A stretch of 64,000 nucleotides of DNA from Buttiauxella gaviniae (GTDB lineage: Bacteria > Pseudomonadota > Gammaproteobacteria > Enterobacterales > Enterobacteriaceae), in contig NZ_JBFMVT010000002.1 of NCBI RefSeq assembly GCF_040786275.1, positions 1,240,001-1,304,000 on the forward strand, given 5' to 3'. The translations under genes were made by a program, and so were the position numbers. Positions 26,693 through 37,436 of the stretch are shown one piece after another. The notes under the pieces were generated by a model. The model searched no databases and was not told the DNA's origin. It worked only from the letters and a program-made list of their open reading frames with translations. Each line of letters starts with the position of its first letter. The first letter of the stretch is position 1.

Positions 26693-28017
26693 GCGAGACG
26701 CTGAATACGAGTTTCAACTTCTTTTAGCTGTTGCGTCATTTGCAAAGCTTGTTCCCGAAACCCTTCGCTGATTTGCAAATTCTGGCTCACTTCGAGCCAG
26801 AAATGCTGAGCAAAAGGCAGCATTTCCAGCCAAATATCTTTAGGTATTTCAGGGTCTATCTGCACAGTTGTGGGCTGCTGGCGCATGCTACCGGCGCTGT
26901 TAGGAGCAAAAGCCATGGGTAGCATGTCGTAGACCGGGGCAAGCATGAGTGGCTTGTCCGAGAGAAAGAATGAAAGATTGCCCGCATGCATATCACTGTT
27001 AGCAATCAGTCGCCCAAATGCCCAAATTTTTTGGGTCAGCCGCAACGTAAATGGCTCAACCACTTTTTGCGCCAGCAATTCAGCTACGGCTGCCGGCCAG
27101 GGCTTCGGTCCACTGACAAATTCACACTGCACGGCTTCAAGGGAGACGATCCCTCTGCGCCCTTGCATACCGACACAATCAAAACGTACCACTTCAAGGA
27201 AAGTTTGCTGCTGTGCGGTTCTCAGCACGCGAGCCTGAGATGCGGGGATCTCCGCCTGGTTCAGAACATTTAGCGCGAGCGCTTCAGAATGCAGCAAATC
27301 ACTCCAGCGCTGGCTATTTTCATTCTGCACGGGCGGAGTAAATTTGACGATAACCTGCGCAGCCCCGGATTCGGTCTGTGCATAGCAAGAAAATTTGGGT
27401 TGCTCGCCACCGGCAAACGACCCCACAACTTCACCAGCCAGCGCGAATTTTGCAAAATCCTGGTAGACCGCGAGTTTACTGGCTTCGGAAATTAACGGCT
27501 GGGTCGGCGCATCAAACCAACGGCGATAGCTCTGCTCGCCGACTAACCACCCTCCCAGATTTTCAGGTGCCTGCTGTGATAGCGCCCACAACACATCTTC
27601 TTCCTGCCACAAACGGATATCTTCCGGCAATCCTGAAAGCTGAGCGATTCGCCGCCCCCAGGCTCTTCCTAAAAAACCCTGGGGACGTAAATCGGTCAAA
27701 TACCAGGGTAGTCCATCAAACCACTGAGTTTCGCCATTTTTTAATATCACCAGGCAACTGCCTTGCGGCCAAACCGGATACAACTGACCAAAATGCCAGG
27801 CCTGGCCTGCATCATCTATTTGCCATAGCGGGAACACCCGCATATTGCGTACAGGTCGAATCAAGGCATAGCGGGTTGCTCGGGCATGACCAAATTTAAC
27901 AACATCGCTTTCAGCATTCACAAAGCGTGAGAATGTCGCCTGGCTAATACCCAGTTTCTGACGCAATAAACTCGCAGGCTGTGCCCCATGCAATAACAGA
28001 TCTGTCAGCAGGCTCAT
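26689..28017 (-). CDS. yjjJ: HipA-like serine/threonine kinase with fused N-terminal HTH (YjjJ)
   Basis: HipA-family protein of 442 residues (E. coli YjjJ 443, also called HipH and reported as toxic there). N-terminal winged-helix-like DNA-binding segment [18 protein letters not shown] (about 16-33), a HipA N-subdomain (about 60-150) and the kinase core with catalytic loop [12 protein letters not shown] (about 340-352) and metal-binding APVYDMLP. There is no separate HipB gene next to it, so the fused HTH may supply DNA binding. Three evenly spaced 9-bp repeats lie just before the start. Downstream of deoD on the same strand, convergent with lplA. Confidence 0.85.
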   Translation of the reverse strand: MSLLTDLLLHGAQPASLLRQKLGISQATFSRFVNAESDVVKFGHARATRYALIRPVRNMRVFPLWQIDDAGQAWHFGQLYPVWPQGSCLVILKNGETQWFDGLPWYLTDLRPQGFLGRAWGRRIAQLSGLPEDIRLWQEEDVLWALSQQAPENLGGWLVGEQSYRRWFDAPTQPLISEASKLAVYQDFAKFALAGEVVGSFAGGEQPKFSCYAQTESGAAQVIVKFTPPVQNENSQRWSDLLHSEALALNVLNQAEIPASQARVLRTAQQQTFLEVVRFDCVGMQGRRGIVSLEAVQCEFVSGPKPWPAAVAELLAQKVVEPFTLRLTQKIWAFGRLIANSDMHAGNLSFFLSDKPLMLAPVYDMLPMAFAPNSAGSMRQQPTTVQIDPEIPKDIWLEMLPFAQHFWLEVSQNLQISEGFREQALQMTQQLKEVETRIQRLA

Positions 28018-28018
28018 A

Positions 28019-28054
28019 TGAATAGATTCATGAATAGATACTTGAATAGATTTA
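28019..28054. repeat. Three TGAATAGAT direct repeats at 12-bp spacing
   Basis: TGAATAGAT starts at 28019, 28031 and 28043, and once more at 28108. The first is part of the imperfect palindrome TGAATAGATTCA. They sit immediately upstream of the yjjJ ATG (28017), where an autoregulatory operator would be expected. Confidence 0.7.
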
Positions 28055-28122
28055 TAGCGCTAAATTATTGAAGGGTAAAACTAAGGGTTTTAAAGATGAA
28101 GAGAGTATGAATAGATAAAGAT

Positions 28123-28146
28123 TAAGGGCGCAGTACAGCGCCCTTA
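28123..28146 (-). terminator. Hairpin after deoD
   Basis: Arms TAAGGGCGC / GCGCCCTTA, 6 bp beyond the deoD stop on the minus strand, followed by an AT-rich stretch (ATCTTTAT) rather than a clean T run. Probably the deo operon terminator, perhaps incomplete, which would leave yjjJ partly under deo control. Confidence 0.6.
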
Positions 28147-28152
28147 TAAAAC

Positions 28153-28872
28153 TTACTCTTTGTCGCCCAGTAACACAGATTCAAGAGCAATCTTGATCAT
28201 GTCGTTAAAGGTAGTCTGGCGCTCTTCTGCAGTGGTTTGCTCGTGAGTACGGATATGGTCAGACACTGTGCAGATAGTCAGGGCTTTCGCACCGAACTCT
28301 GCTGCCACACCGTAGATACCCGCCGCTTCCATTTCCACGCCCAGGATGCCGTATTTTTCCATTACGTCAAACATTTGCGGGTCCGGAGTATAGAACAGGT
28401 CGGCAGAGAAGATGTTGCCTACGCGAGCATCAACGCCCAGCGCTTTAGCCGCATCAACCGCATTACGCACCATGTCGAAGTCAGCGATAGCTGCGAAGTC
28501 ATGGTCTTTGAAACGCAGACGGTTCACTTTGGAATCGGTGCAAGCACCCATGCCGATAACCACATCACGCAGTTTCACGTCAGCACGTACCGCGCCGCAA
28601 GAACCCACGCGAATGATTTTCTTCACGCCGAAATCAGTGATCAGCTCTTTGGTGTAGATGGAGCAGGACGGGATACCCATACCGTGACCCATTACAGAGA
28701 TTTTGCGGCCTTTGTAAGTCCCGGTGAAACCTAGCATGCCACGCACGTTGTTAACTTCACGAACATCTTCCAGGAAGGTTTCTGCAATATGTTTTGCGCG
28801 CAGCGGGTCGCCCGGCATCAGTACGACGTCTGCGAAATCACCCATCTCTGCATTAATATGAGGCGTTGCCAT
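28153..28872 (-). CDS. deoD: Purine nucleoside phosphorylase DeoD
   Basis: Hexameric phosphorylase cleaving purine (deoxy)nucleosides to base and (deoxy)ribose 1-phosphate. 239 residues as in E. coli. Starts [27 protein letters not shown]; phosphate-site Arg in GDPLRAKH and IRVGSCGAV; nucleoside-binding EMEAAGIYG and SDHIRTHE near the C-terminus. Last gene of deoCABD. Confidence 0.98.
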   Translation of the reverse strand: MATPHINAEMGDFADVVLMPGDPLRAKHIAETFLEDVREVNNVRGMLGFTGTYKGRKISVMGHGMGIPSCSIYTKELITDFGVKKIIRVGSCGAVRADVKLRDVVIGMGACTDSKVNRLRFKDHDFAAIADFDMVRNAVDAAKALGVDARVGNIFSADLFYTPDPQMFDVMEKYGILGVEMEAAGIYGVAAEFGAKALTICTVSDHIRTHEQTTAEERQTTFNDMIKIALESVLLGDKE

Positions 28873-28903
28873 CTTTTTATTCCTTGTTTAAAGAGGTTCA
28901 GTG

Positions 28904-28925
28904 CGGGCGGCAATTCAGCCGCCCG
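28904..28925 (-). other. Intercistronic hairpin deoB-deoD
   Basis: Perfect 8-bp stem CGGGCGGC / GCCGCCCG with a 6-base loop between deoB and deoD. No T run follows, so it is likelier an mRNA stability or processing element than a terminator. Confidence 0.65.
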
Positions 28926-28931
28926 ACAAAA

Positions 28932-30200
<1,269 letters not shown>

Positions 30201-30228
30201 AAAAGTGATCAGATCAGTATGCCAGTAT

Positions 30229-31548
30229 TTAACTAATACGGCGATACACGACGGGTGTTTCGACTGGTTCTGTACCGTTAACTTTGATTGCCGCTTTTAT
30301 AGCGCGGGCTGCTTCCTGCCACTGGGTTTCACTTGCGGCATGAATCACGGCCAGCGGACGTGTGGTATCCACGCTTTCGCCCAGACGAGCCATATCAGTA
30401 AAACCAACGCTGTAGTCGATAGTATCCGAAGCCTGGCGACGGCCGCCGCCCATGGAAACCACTGCCATGCCTAACGCACGGGTGTCCATTTCACTGACGA
30501 AGCCTGCGCGGTCTGCATAAACGGCTTTGCTGAGAACCGCCGTTGGCAGGTATTTCGCATAGTTCTCGACGAAATCAGCCGGGCCTTTTTGTGCCGCGAC
30601 CATGCGTCCAAACACTTCCGCCGCTTTGCCGTTATCCAGCACAGCTTGCAGTTTAAGACGTGCTTCTTTGTCATCTTTCGCCAGATTGCCGGAAAGTAAC
30701 ATTTCCACGCACAGCGCCATGGTGACTTCATGCAGACGAGGGTTGACGTATTCGCCAGTCAGGAACTGCACGGCTTCGCGCACTTCAACGGCGTTACCCG
30801 CGCTGGATGCCAGCACCTGGTTCATGTCGGTCAGCAGCGCGGTCGTTTTCACGCCTGCGCCGTTCGCCACGCCAACAATCGCTTCGGCCAGTAATTCAGA
30901 AAGCTCGTAGGTTGGCATGAAGGCGCCGCTACCCACTTTCACGTCCATCACCAGCGCGTCCAGACCTTCGGCCAGTTTCTTCGCAAGAATTGACGCGGTG
31001 ATAAGCGGGATGGAATCTACGGTCGCGGTAATGTCACGCGTCGCGTAGAAACGTTTGTCAGCCGGTGCGAGGGAGTTAGTCTGGCCGATAATCGCCACGC
31101 CGACATTTTTAATGATGTCGCGGAAACGATTATCGTCCGGGAAAATATCGAAACCAGGAATCGCTTCGAGTTTATCCAGCGTACCGCCGGTGTGGCCCAA
31201 ACCGCGGCCAGAGATCATTGGAATGTAGCCACCGCATGCCGCCACCATTGGGCCAAGCATTAAAGAGGTCACATCACCCACGCCGCCCGTTGAGTGTTTA
31301 TCAACGATTGGGCCGTTCAGGTTAAGGCTCTTCCAGTCCAGCACGGTTCCCGAATCTCGCATCGCCATGGTCAGTGATACGCGTTCCGGCATAGTCATGT
31401 CGTGGAAGAAGATGGTCATGGCGAGTGCAGCAATCTGCCCCTCAGAGATAGTGTTATCCCGAATACCATTGATGAAGAAACGAATTTCCTCATCGCTTAG
31501 CGCGTGACCATCACGTTTTTTACGAATAATTTCTTGAGCGAGGAACAA
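30229..31548 (-). CDS. deoA: Thymidine phosphorylase DeoA
   Basis: Pyrimidine nucleoside phosphorylase releasing thymine and deoxyribose 1-phosphate. 439 residues (E. coli 440). Family signature [18 protein letters not shown] (about 83-100), [19 protein letters not shown], and SGAFMPTYE in the phosphate domain. Second gene of the deo operon, 58 bp after deoC. Confidence 0.98.
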
Positions 31549-31576
31549 GGTAACCCCCTGAGTTCATCAGGTGAAA

Positions 31577-31597
31577 TGCGGCGGGGAAACCGCCGCA
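31577..31597 (-). other. Intercistronic hairpin deoC-deoA
   Basis: Perfect stem TGCGGCGG / CCGCCGCA with a 5-base loop between the deoC stop and the deoA start; no T run follows. Confidence 0.65.
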
Positions 31598-31606
31598 AGG
31601 AAGATA

Positions 31607-32386
31607 TTAATAGCTGCTAGCGCTTTTACCGTCGCCATGACCCAGCGCTTTTAACAGGCTCGCGAGCAGGCTGGAAGCACCAAAGCGGTAGTGACGGGAA
31701 TCAGCCCAATCAGCACCAAACAATTCATCAGCAATAGACAGGAACAGGGCTGCGTCTTCAGCAGTGCGTACGCCACCAGCCGGTTTGAAACCAACGGTTT
31801 TTTCAACGCCCATATCACGAATCACTTCCATCATGATGCGCGCGCTTTCAGGCGTTGCGTTGACTGGCACTTTACCGGTAGAGGTTTTGATGAAATCAGC
31901 ACCCGCTTTGATAGAAATTTCAGACGCTTTACGAATCAGCGCCTCTTCTTTCAGTTCGCCGGTTTCGATGATCACTTTCAGCCAAACGTTAGCTGCAGCA
32001 CAGGCTTCTTTACAGGCTTTCACCAGCTCAAAACCCACTTGCTCGTTGCCTGCGATCAACGCGCGGTACGGGAATACCACATCAACTTCGTCAGCACCGT
32101 AAGCGATAGCCGCGCGGGTTTCCGCCAGCGCGATTTCGATGTCGTCGTTGCCGTGCGGGAAGTTAGTCACGGTGGCAATACGGATATCAGGCGTGCCTTG
32201 TGCGTTCAGCGTTTTACGCGCAATTGGGATAAAACGCGGATAGATACAAATCGCTGCGGTGTTGCCGGCTGGGGTTTTGGCCTGATGGCAGAGCGCGATC
32301 ACTTTTTCATTAGTGTCATCGTCGTTCAGGGTGGTCAGGTCCATCAATTTCAGGGCGCGCAGGCTGCTTGCAGTTAAATCGGTCAT
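31607..32386 (-). CDS. deoC: Deoxyribose-phosphate aldolase DeoC
   Basis: Class I aldolase splitting deoxyribose 5-phosphate to acetaldehyde and glyceraldehyde 3-phosphate. 259 residues from the start at 32386 ([18 protein letters not shown]), identical in length to E. coli; GGAGAG precedes it, and a 17-residue upstream extension is rejected. Schiff-base K167 in DFIKTSTGK, the proton-relay K201 in [11 protein letters not shown] and C47 (AICIYP) are present. The C-terminal tail KSASSY, needed for closure over the substrate, is intact. First gene of deoCABD. Confidence 0.98.
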   Translation of the reverse strand: MTDLTASSLRALKLMDLTTLNDDDTNEKVIALCHQAKTPAGNTAAICIYPRFIPIARKTLNAQGTPDIRIATVTNFPHGNDDIEIALAETRAAIAYGADEVDVVFPYRALIAGNEQVGFELVKACKEACAAANVWLKVIIETGELKEEALIRKASEISIKAGADFIKTSTGKVPVNATPESARIMMEVIRDMGVEKTVGFKPAGGVRTAEDAALFLSIADELFGADWADSRHYRFGASSLLASLLKALGHGDGKSASSY

Positions 32387-32526
32387 AAATACTCTCCAAC
32401 AAAAGATATAAAAGTTTCTGGCTGCGAAACTCAACACGTTGGAGCGGACTTGGTTCCTTGAAGAGCAGAGGTAACACGAGTCACCCTCACGTTGAGATCC
32501 TTCTCACCGCACATCATCAGTAGCAA

Positions 32527-32542
32527 TGTTATAATTATAACA
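32527..32542. promoter_or_regulatory. DeoR-type operator over the deoC promoter
   Basis: Perfect palindrome TGTTATAATTATAACA, one base per half-site different from the E. coli deo operator TGTTAGAATTCTAACA. It contains TGTTATAAT, an extended -10 on the minus strand, and lies about 140 bp upstream of deoC, so DeoR binding would cover the promoter. Confidence 0.8.
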
Positions 32543-32561
32543 TTCACCCGCCAGATGATTT

Positions 32562-32577
32562 TGTGTTTTGCCTCACA
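32562..32577 (-). promoter_or_regulatory. CRP site 1 of the deo promoter
   Basis: TGTGTTTTGCCTCACA agrees with TGTGA-N6-TCACA at nine of ten core positions. Its centre is about 40 bp upstream of the expected start for the -10 in the operator, the CRP-1 position of E. coli deoP2. Confidence 0.7.
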
Positions 32578-32614
32578 AAAGCCAAAGGTAAAATTACATG
32601 CTTTCTACAGTATA

Positions 32615-32630
32615 TGTGATTTAACAACGA
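32615..32630 (-). promoter_or_regulatory. CRP site 2 of the deo promoter
   Basis: TGTGATTTAACAACGA, a good left half and weak right half. Centre to centre it is 53 bp from site 1, the spacing of the two CRP sites flanking CytR in E. coli deoP2. CytR is thus expected to bind between them. Confidence 0.6.
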
Positions 32631-32660
32631 TAGATCAGAGAAAAATAATCATGCAGGCAT

Positions 32661-32690
32661 AAAAAATGGCCGGCGCAGGCGCCAGCCATT
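32661..32690 (-). terminator. Terminator of the nucleoside transporter gene
   Basis: Stem AATGGCTGGCGC / GCGCCGGCCATT (one mismatch) on the minus strand, followed by TTTTTTA, 38 bp after the transporter stop and upstream of deoC. Confidence 0.85.
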
Positions 32691-32703
32691 GATTTCACAG
32701 AAA

Positions 32704-32719
32704 TGTTATAATTATAACA
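32704..32719. promoter_or_regulatory. Second DeoR-type operator
   Basis: Identical 16-bp palindrome TGTTATAATTATAACA, 177 bp from the copy at 32527. It lies between the stop codon and terminator of the nucleoside transporter. In E. coli, distant deo operators act through DNA looping. Confidence 0.75.
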
Positions 32720-32727
32720 TTCAGCTT

Positions 32728-34005
32728 TTATAGCGCCAGGAAGACACCGGCAATCGTTGCACTCATCAGGTTTGACAGCGTACCTGCTGCTACAGCCTTC
32801 AGACCTAACTGCGCAATGTCATGACGACGGTTCGGCGCCATGCTTCCCAGGCCACCAATCAGGATAGCGATAGAAGAAAGGTTAGCAAAACCACACAGCG
32901 CAAAGGAAATAATGGCTTTAGTGTGATCGGAGAGAACTTGCAGGCCAGCCGCCGCAACGGTCGCATCATCTTTCAGGTATTCCCCAAAGTTCAGGTATGC
33001 CACAAATTCGTTGATGATCAGCTTCTGGCCGATGAAAGAGCCCGCCACATTGGCTTCACTCCACGGCACACCGATAACCCATGCCAGAGGTGAGAACACC
33101 CAGCCCAGGATCAGTTCCATAGACAGTTGCGGATAGTTGAACCAGCCACCGATGCCGGAAAGCATGCCGTTAAGCAGGGCAATCAACGCCACAAACGCCA
33201 GCAGCATTGCGCCCACGTTCAGGGCCAGTTGCATACCCGAAGCGGCACCAGATGCAGCGGCATCCAGCACGTTCGCCGGGCGATCTGGATCGTTTTTCAT
33301 GGATTCCAGTTCTGGCGCATCGTTTGGTGTTTCAGTTTCAGGCAGGATGATTTTCGCGAACAGTAAACCGCCCGGTGCTGCCATGAAGGATGCGGCAATC
33401 AGATATTCAAGCGGCACGCCCATTTGCGCATAACCCGCCAACACAGAACCCGCAACGGATGCCAGACCACCGCACATTACTGCGAACAGTTCTGAGCGCG
33501 TCATGGTAGCGATATAAGGACGCACAACCAGTGGGGCTTCGGTCTGACCAACAAAGATGTTTGCTGTGGCAGAAAGAGATTCTGTACGAGAGGTTTTCAG
33601 AATCTTACGCAGGCCGCCGCCGAGAATACGAATAACAAACTGCATGATGCCCAAATAGTAGAGCACAGCAATCAGTGAGGAGAAGAAGACGATAATTGGC
33701 AGAACACGTAGGGCAAAAACAAAACCACCGCCGCCAAAGACTTCAAACATTTTGTCCGAAACCAGCCCACCGAACAGGAAGGAGATACCGGCGTTACCGT
33801 AGCCGATAACGTTCGCGACCCCTTCAGACATGGCGAGCAGAACTTTACGACCGACCGGAACATACAGGATTAGCGCCCCGATGCCGACCTGAATGAGCCA
33901 TGCGCCAACAACGGTGCGGAGATTAATCGCTTTGCGATTACTGGAAAGTAAAACGGCGATCAGCAGCAGAACGATCATGCCGATCAATCCCATGAGTAGT
34001 TGCAT
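32728..34005 (-). CDS. Concentrative nucleoside transporter (NupC/NupX family)
   Basis: Inner-membrane CNT-family nucleoside:cation symporter of 425 residues. N-terminal Nucleos_tra2_N helices (about 1-85), the gating segment with [20 protein letters not shown] (about 91-110), the substrate loop around [15 protein letters not shown] (about 151-165, QTEAP is diagnostic) and C-terminal helices with GxxGSxxP-like NxFVAYL. It resembles NupX more than NupC in length. It lies upstream of deoC on the same strand, where E. coli has yjjI-yjjW, and would supply nucleosides to the deo enzymes. Confidence 0.9.
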   Translation of the reverse strand: MQLLMGLIGMIVLLLIAVLLSSNRKAINLRTVVGAWLIQVGIGALILYVPVGRKVLLAMSEGVANVIGYGNAGISFLFGGLVSDKMFEVFGGGGFVFALRVLPIIVFFSSLIAVLYYLGIMQFVIRILGGGLRKILKTSRTESLSATANIFVGQTEAPLVVRPYIATMTRSELFAVMCGGLASVAGSVLAGYAQMGVPLEYLIAASFMAAPGGLLFAKIILPETETPNDAPELESMKNDPDRPANVLDAAASGAASGMQLALNVGAMLLAFVALIALLNGMLSGIGGWFNYPQLSMELILGWVFSPLAWVIGVPWSEANVAGSFIGQKLIINEFVAYLNFGEYLKDDATVAAAGLQVLSDHTKAIISFALCGFANLSSIAILIGGLGSMAPNRRHDIAQLGLKAVAAGTLSNLMSATIAGVFLAL

Positions 34006-34144
34006 ACAGAATCCCTGTGTATTGATTGGAAAAAGAAAACCAAGCTAAAAGCCAACAGCGGGCGGGATTATAGCCTCACCAGCCCGGCCAATTGCTATGG
34101 CAATCACGTATTTCTACAAATCCAGGGAAACGTTTGTCTTAGAA

Positions 34145-34160
34145 GTTGAGTCACGTCACA
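34145..34160. promoter_or_regulatory. Possible CRP site of the nucleoside transporter
   Basis: GTTGAGTCACGTCACA matches TGTGA-N6-TCACA at eight of ten core positions, about 140 bp upstream of the transporter ATG. Nucleoside transporters are usually CRP-activated; the assignment is tentative. Confidence 0.4.
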
Positions 34161-34172
34161 TTTTGTTACTGA

Positions 34173-34952
34173 CTATTTCAGTTGGAATAATTCATCACAG
34201 TTATGAATTATGGCATGAGCCAGCACATCGGCGGGTTCCGAACGCAGCGAACAAAGCGTTTGAAAAACGTCAGCAATGCGTTCCGGGCGGTTGGGTTGCC
34301 CCTGCCAGCCATTGAGCGGCATATCCGGAGCGTCAGTTTCCAGCACCAGAGCGCTAAGCGGTAAATGCGTTATGACGTCGCGCGTTTTGCTGGCTCGCGG
34401 ATACGTTATCGTTCCACCGACACCAATTTTGTAGCCTAACGCCACGAAACGTTCAGCCTGTTGCAGACTGCCCGCAAAGCCATGCACCACGCCCGTGCGG
34501 GGCAAATCATGGCGTTTTAAATGAGCGGCGAGTTTATCGTGCGTACGCCGTGAATGAAGAATGACCGGCAGATCGTAACGTTTAGCCAGTTTGAGTTGTG
34601 CATCCAGCATCGCTTCTTGTTTATCGAACAGCGGATTTTCCATATACAGATCAAGGCCAATCTCACCAATCGCCACCAGTTTTTGCGGGCGCTGGTGCAG
34701 ATGATGTTCAAGCAACGCCAGAGAAGCATCCTGATGTTTGTGAATCACGATCGGATGCAAGCCAAGGGCGGCGTACAGCGCGGGATAGTTATCCGCCAGC
34801 GCCAGAACTTTGCTAAACCGGTCAGCTTCAATCGCAGGGACAATGATTTTTTCAACGCCCGCCAGCGCCGCCAGTTGCAGGCTATTGGGCTCATCGTCGC
34901 TAAAAGGAGGGAAATCGAAGTGACAGTGGGTATCGTAAAACGTCATCGTCAC
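34173..34952 (-). CDS. yjjV: TatD-family metal-dependent hydrolase YjjV
   Basis: TatD-type metallohydrolase/nuclease of 259 residues, same as E. coli YjjV. Metal ligands: HCHFDF near the N-terminus (residues 9-14), the Glu in AIGEIGLDLY (about 93-102), HSRRTHDKL, HGFAGSL and C-terminal LETDAPDMPL. Its start overlaps the yjjU stop by 4 bp, so the pair is coupled. Proposed role is 3'-5' nuclease or deacylase; the substrate is not settled. Confidence 0.93.
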   Translation of the reverse strand: MTMTFYDTHCHFDFPPFSDDEPNSLQLAALAGVEKIIVPAIEADRFSKVLALADNYPALYAALGLHPIVIHKHQDASLALLEHHLHQRPQKLVAIGEIGLDLYMENPLFDKQEAMLDAQLKLAKRYDLPVILHSRRTHDKLAAHLKRHDLPRTGVVHGFAGSLQQAERFVALGYKIGVGGTITYPRASKTRDVITHLPLSALVLETDAPDMPLNGWQGQPNRPERIADVFQTLCSLRSEPADVLAHAIIHNCDELFQLK

Positions 34953-36022
34953 GCAGAATCCTCATTATTAAAAGTTGAATCATTGGCTTCCGGCGTCTCA
35001 ATAACTGCTTTGGATAAAGGTTCCTGAGTCACCACCACAGAGGGAACCTTAATCGGGCCAGGCACAACGATACGTGGATAATGGCGTTTAATGGGCGGGT
35101 GATCCACAAGCAGCCTGCCCACGGTAGCCAGGAAATAGCGGCCACATAAACGGCCCGTTTTATAATCTGCATTCAGCGCCGGTAAACGGCTCCCTAACGC
35201 CATACTCATCAACGGTTTTGGCGGGTAAATCTCGAAAATACGCAGTTTACCCGGAGGCTTCTCGATAAAACTTTGAATCTCGCGATAGCTGGCTTCATGG
35301 TGATGGACCAGGTTAAGCAGCGGTTGCAGGCTGCTGTCGCCAAGCCAGCGCTCCATACGTTTAAACCATTCAGGCGTGTAGTACATCTGCGACGGAACCG
35401 TGCGAATCACCACCAGCGTATCGGCTCCCAGGCGCATCGCCTCTCTTACCGGCACAGCATCACTGATTCCGCCATCCTGGTAGCCTATGCCGTCAATTTC
35501 TACGCCAGCGCGATAAAAACCCGGAATCGCACTGGAAGCTTTAAGCAGATTCAGCCAGGAACCGCTGTCTGGTGAAAAGTAGCCCGGAGTGTAATCATCG
35601 CTGCGGCAGGCACACATATAAAACGCTTTTCCCGACGCAAACAGCTTTTCCGCCGTAATCATGGAGAGCGGGATTTTGGTGGAGGTAGATTGCACTAGCC
35701 AGTCGAGATCGATGAGATGCCCGCCGCGCACAAAGCGCAGAGGATCAAAAAATTCACGGGTTGTGGTAAATCGCGTAATCACTCTTCTGGCGTAACCAGG
35801 CTGGTGACAAACGTAAGCAGAAAGGTTTTGTGCCCCGGCGGAGGTACCGAGGAAAAGCTCGAAAGGGTTGAAATTAGCGCGCATGAATTCATCCAGCACA
35901 CCGGCTGTAAAAATCCCGCGCTGCCCGCCTCCTTCACAAACAATGGCGAGTTTTCCGGGACGAAACGATTTGAGCGCAAGCGGCGAGATGTTGCCGAGCG
36001 TAACGGGTATGCGTTGTCCCAC
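34949..36022 (-). CDS. yjjU: Patatin-like phospholipase YjjU
   Basis: Patatin-family lipid acyl hydrolase, 357 residues as in E. coli. Oxyanion-hole motif CEGGGQRGIFTAGVLDEF (about 29-46), nucleophile S61 in FLGTSAGAQN (G-x-S-x-G) and catalytic Asp in YQDGGISDAVPV. No signal peptide. First gene of the coupled yjjU-yjjV unit. An ERIC-derived repeat lies in its promoter region. Confidence 0.93.
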   Translation of the reverse strand: MGQRIPVTLGNISPLALKSFRPGKLAIVCEGGGQRGIFTAGVLDEFMRANFNPFELFLGTSAGAQNLSAYVCHQPGYARRVITRFTTTREFFDPLRFVRGGHLIDLDWLVQSTSTKIPLSMITAEKLFASGKAFYMCACRSDDYTPGYFSPDSGSWLNLLKASSAIPGFYRAGVEIDGIGYQDGGISDAVPVREAMRLGADTLVVIRTVPSQMYYTPEWFKRMERWLGDSSLQPLLNLVHHHEASYREIQSFIEKPPGKLRIFEIYPPKPLMSMALGSRLPALNADYKTGRLCGRYFLATVGRLLVDHPPIKRHYPRIVVPGPIKVPSVVVTQEPLSKAVIETPEANDSTFNNEDSA

Positions 36023-36040
36023 CCTGCTTTCCTAAGTATC

Positions 36041-36096
36041 TATCCTTCATCTTTCAAGCCGCAGGAGTGTTGGCTACGACTCGAAATCTAAAGAAT
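36041..36096. repeat. Miniature ERIC, reverse orientation
   Basis: TATCCTTCATCTTTCAAGCC then GCAGGAGTGTTGGCTACGACTCGAA: reversed ERIC ends (CTTGAAgATGAaGGATA; GCCAACAC; TTCGAGT) without the central core. The outer inverted repeats are degraded. Located just upstream of yjjU. Confidence 0.65.
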
Positions 36097-36199
36097 ATAT
36101 TGTTTTTTTAATTTAAAATTCTGCTGATACAAACGCGAGAGCCAGTCTAATTGACTGGCTCTCTGGTCTGTCTCTAAATGTTATAGCATGTTATTGACG

Positions 36200-36361
36200 C
36201 TAAGGGCGTTTTCGACCCATAAACAGGCTAACCAAGAACAGAATAATACCTACCACGAAGACAATTTTTGCTGCACCTGCCGCAGTACCCGCGAGAGTAC
36301 CAAAACCCAGTGCTGCTGCAATCAACGCAATAACCAGAAAAATAATGCCCCAACGAAACAT
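36200..36361 (-). CDS. ytjA: Small membrane protein YtjA (DUF1328)
   Basis: Two-helix inner-membrane protein of 53 residues, [20 protein letters not shown] then a Gly/Ala-rich turn and [15 protein letters not shown], ending in MGRKRP. AAGGAG lies 8 bp before the ATG at 36361; an upstream extension of 21 residues is rejected. DUF1328 proteins are stress-associated in enterobacteria, but the role is unknown. Downstream of osmY on the same strand, as in E. coli. Confidence 0.9.
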   Translation of the reverse strand: MFRWGIIFLVIALIAAALGFGTLAGTAAGAAKIVFVVGIILFLVSLFMGRKRP

Positions 36362-36498
36362 AAGCTTCTCCTTAACCATAATGAACCCGAATCGCTTCTG
36401 GATGGGTGCGAAGTACACACTCATTGGCGATATTTGAGTAACGATGTTGCTGACCTACTCCTCCGGCGCACCGAAGGAGGAAGTTTCGATATTTACTT

Positions 36499-37083
36499 TT
36501 ACTTCATTTTCAGGTCGTTTTTGACGCTTTTCACGCCATCAACTGCTTTTGCGATACTCTCAGCACGCTCAGACTGTGCGTTCGATTTCACGGTGCCCGA
36601 TAGCTGAACCACACCGTCAGTGGTTTCTACTTTCACATTTCGTGAAGGGACGATGTCATCAGCTAAAAGTTTAGCTTTAATTTCGCTAGTGGTTGCGGTG
36701 TCGCCCGCATAACCGCTGACAGATTTTTTAGAGCCGTCACGTACATGCAGTTTGTCGCTGACGGAAGAGACCCCTTCAACGCCTTTAGCGACAGATACCG
36801 CCTGTTCCGCCTGCGCCTGGCTTTCGACGAAACCACTTAACGTCACGACTTTTTTGTCAGTTTTCACTGAAATGTCGGTGCTTTTAATATCTTCGTGATC
36901 GACCAGAGCGGCTTTCACTTTGGCAGTGATCGCGCTGTCATCCATGAAATTACCGACGTCTTTTACAGAACTATCAATTTTTTGGCCTGCTGTGTCTGCT
37001 GCCATTGCACTCCCGCCTGCGAGTACAGAGCCCAGAACAACAGCTAACAGAGTTTTAGAAATCTTAGTCGTAGTCATAGTCAT
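36499..37083 (-). CDS. osmY: Osmotically inducible periplasmic protein OsmY
   Basis: Periplasmic protein with two BON domains (about 50-120 and 128-194), 194 residues (E. coli 201). Signal peptide [20 protein letters not shown].. cleaved after SAMA (about residue 28). The mature N-terminal region is shorter than in E. coli; the BON domains are nearly unchanged ([16 protein letters not shown] and [18 protein letters not shown]). It is RpoS- and osmotically induced in E. coli and acts as a chaperone for outer-membrane proteins. Confidence 0.96.
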   Translation of the reverse strand: MTMTTTKISKTLLAVVLGSVLAGGSAMAADTAGQKIDSSVKDVGNFMDDSAITAKVKAALVDHEDIKSTDISVKTDKKVVTLSGFVESQAQAEQAVSVAKGVEGVSSVSDKLHVRDGSKKSVSGYAGDTATTSEIKAKLLADDIVPSRNVKVETTDGVVQLSGTVKSNAQSERAESIAKAVDGVKSVKNDLKMK

Positions 37084-37436
37084 CGATTAATTCCTATAGT
37101 TTTGCTCACTATTTGAGCACAAGCCTTGATGTAACGGCTTTCCTTAAATATCGGGCCAAGTCATGCAGCCTCAAATTTTTCCGTTCAGTTTTTAATAACG
37201 CCATTCCAAATCAGAGTGAAAGAAGACGCCAGGAAGATTCTTTTACGTGGCATATTCGACCAACCAATTTGTCACTGGTTTGTTAAATATAGACAACAAT
37301 CACGGAATTGCATGGTGGGTGTGGTTGAAAAACAGGCGATAGAGAGCGAAATGGCGGAAATTAAGAACATTCCGTAAGGGATTAATAAGACGGGAAAAGT
37401 AGCAGGACGCGACGGCTGCCGCGCCCTGAGAGACGA
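37084..37436. other. osmY-prfC interval
   Basis: About 350 bp between the osmY start and prfC stop. It should contain the osmY promoter (a CGATATTTAAGG segment about 70 bp upstream of osmY could be a -10 region). I see no gene, RNA or repeat in it. Confidence 0.5.

Noticed and set aside
26689-28017. Classical two-gene hipBA toxin-antitoxin locus
   Set aside because: No separate hipB-like frame exists upstream or downstream; only a HipA-like protein with its own HTH is present.
31691-32377. 228-codon frame antisense to deoC
   Set aside because: Mirror frame of a strongly biased gene; the translation shows no plausible protein features.
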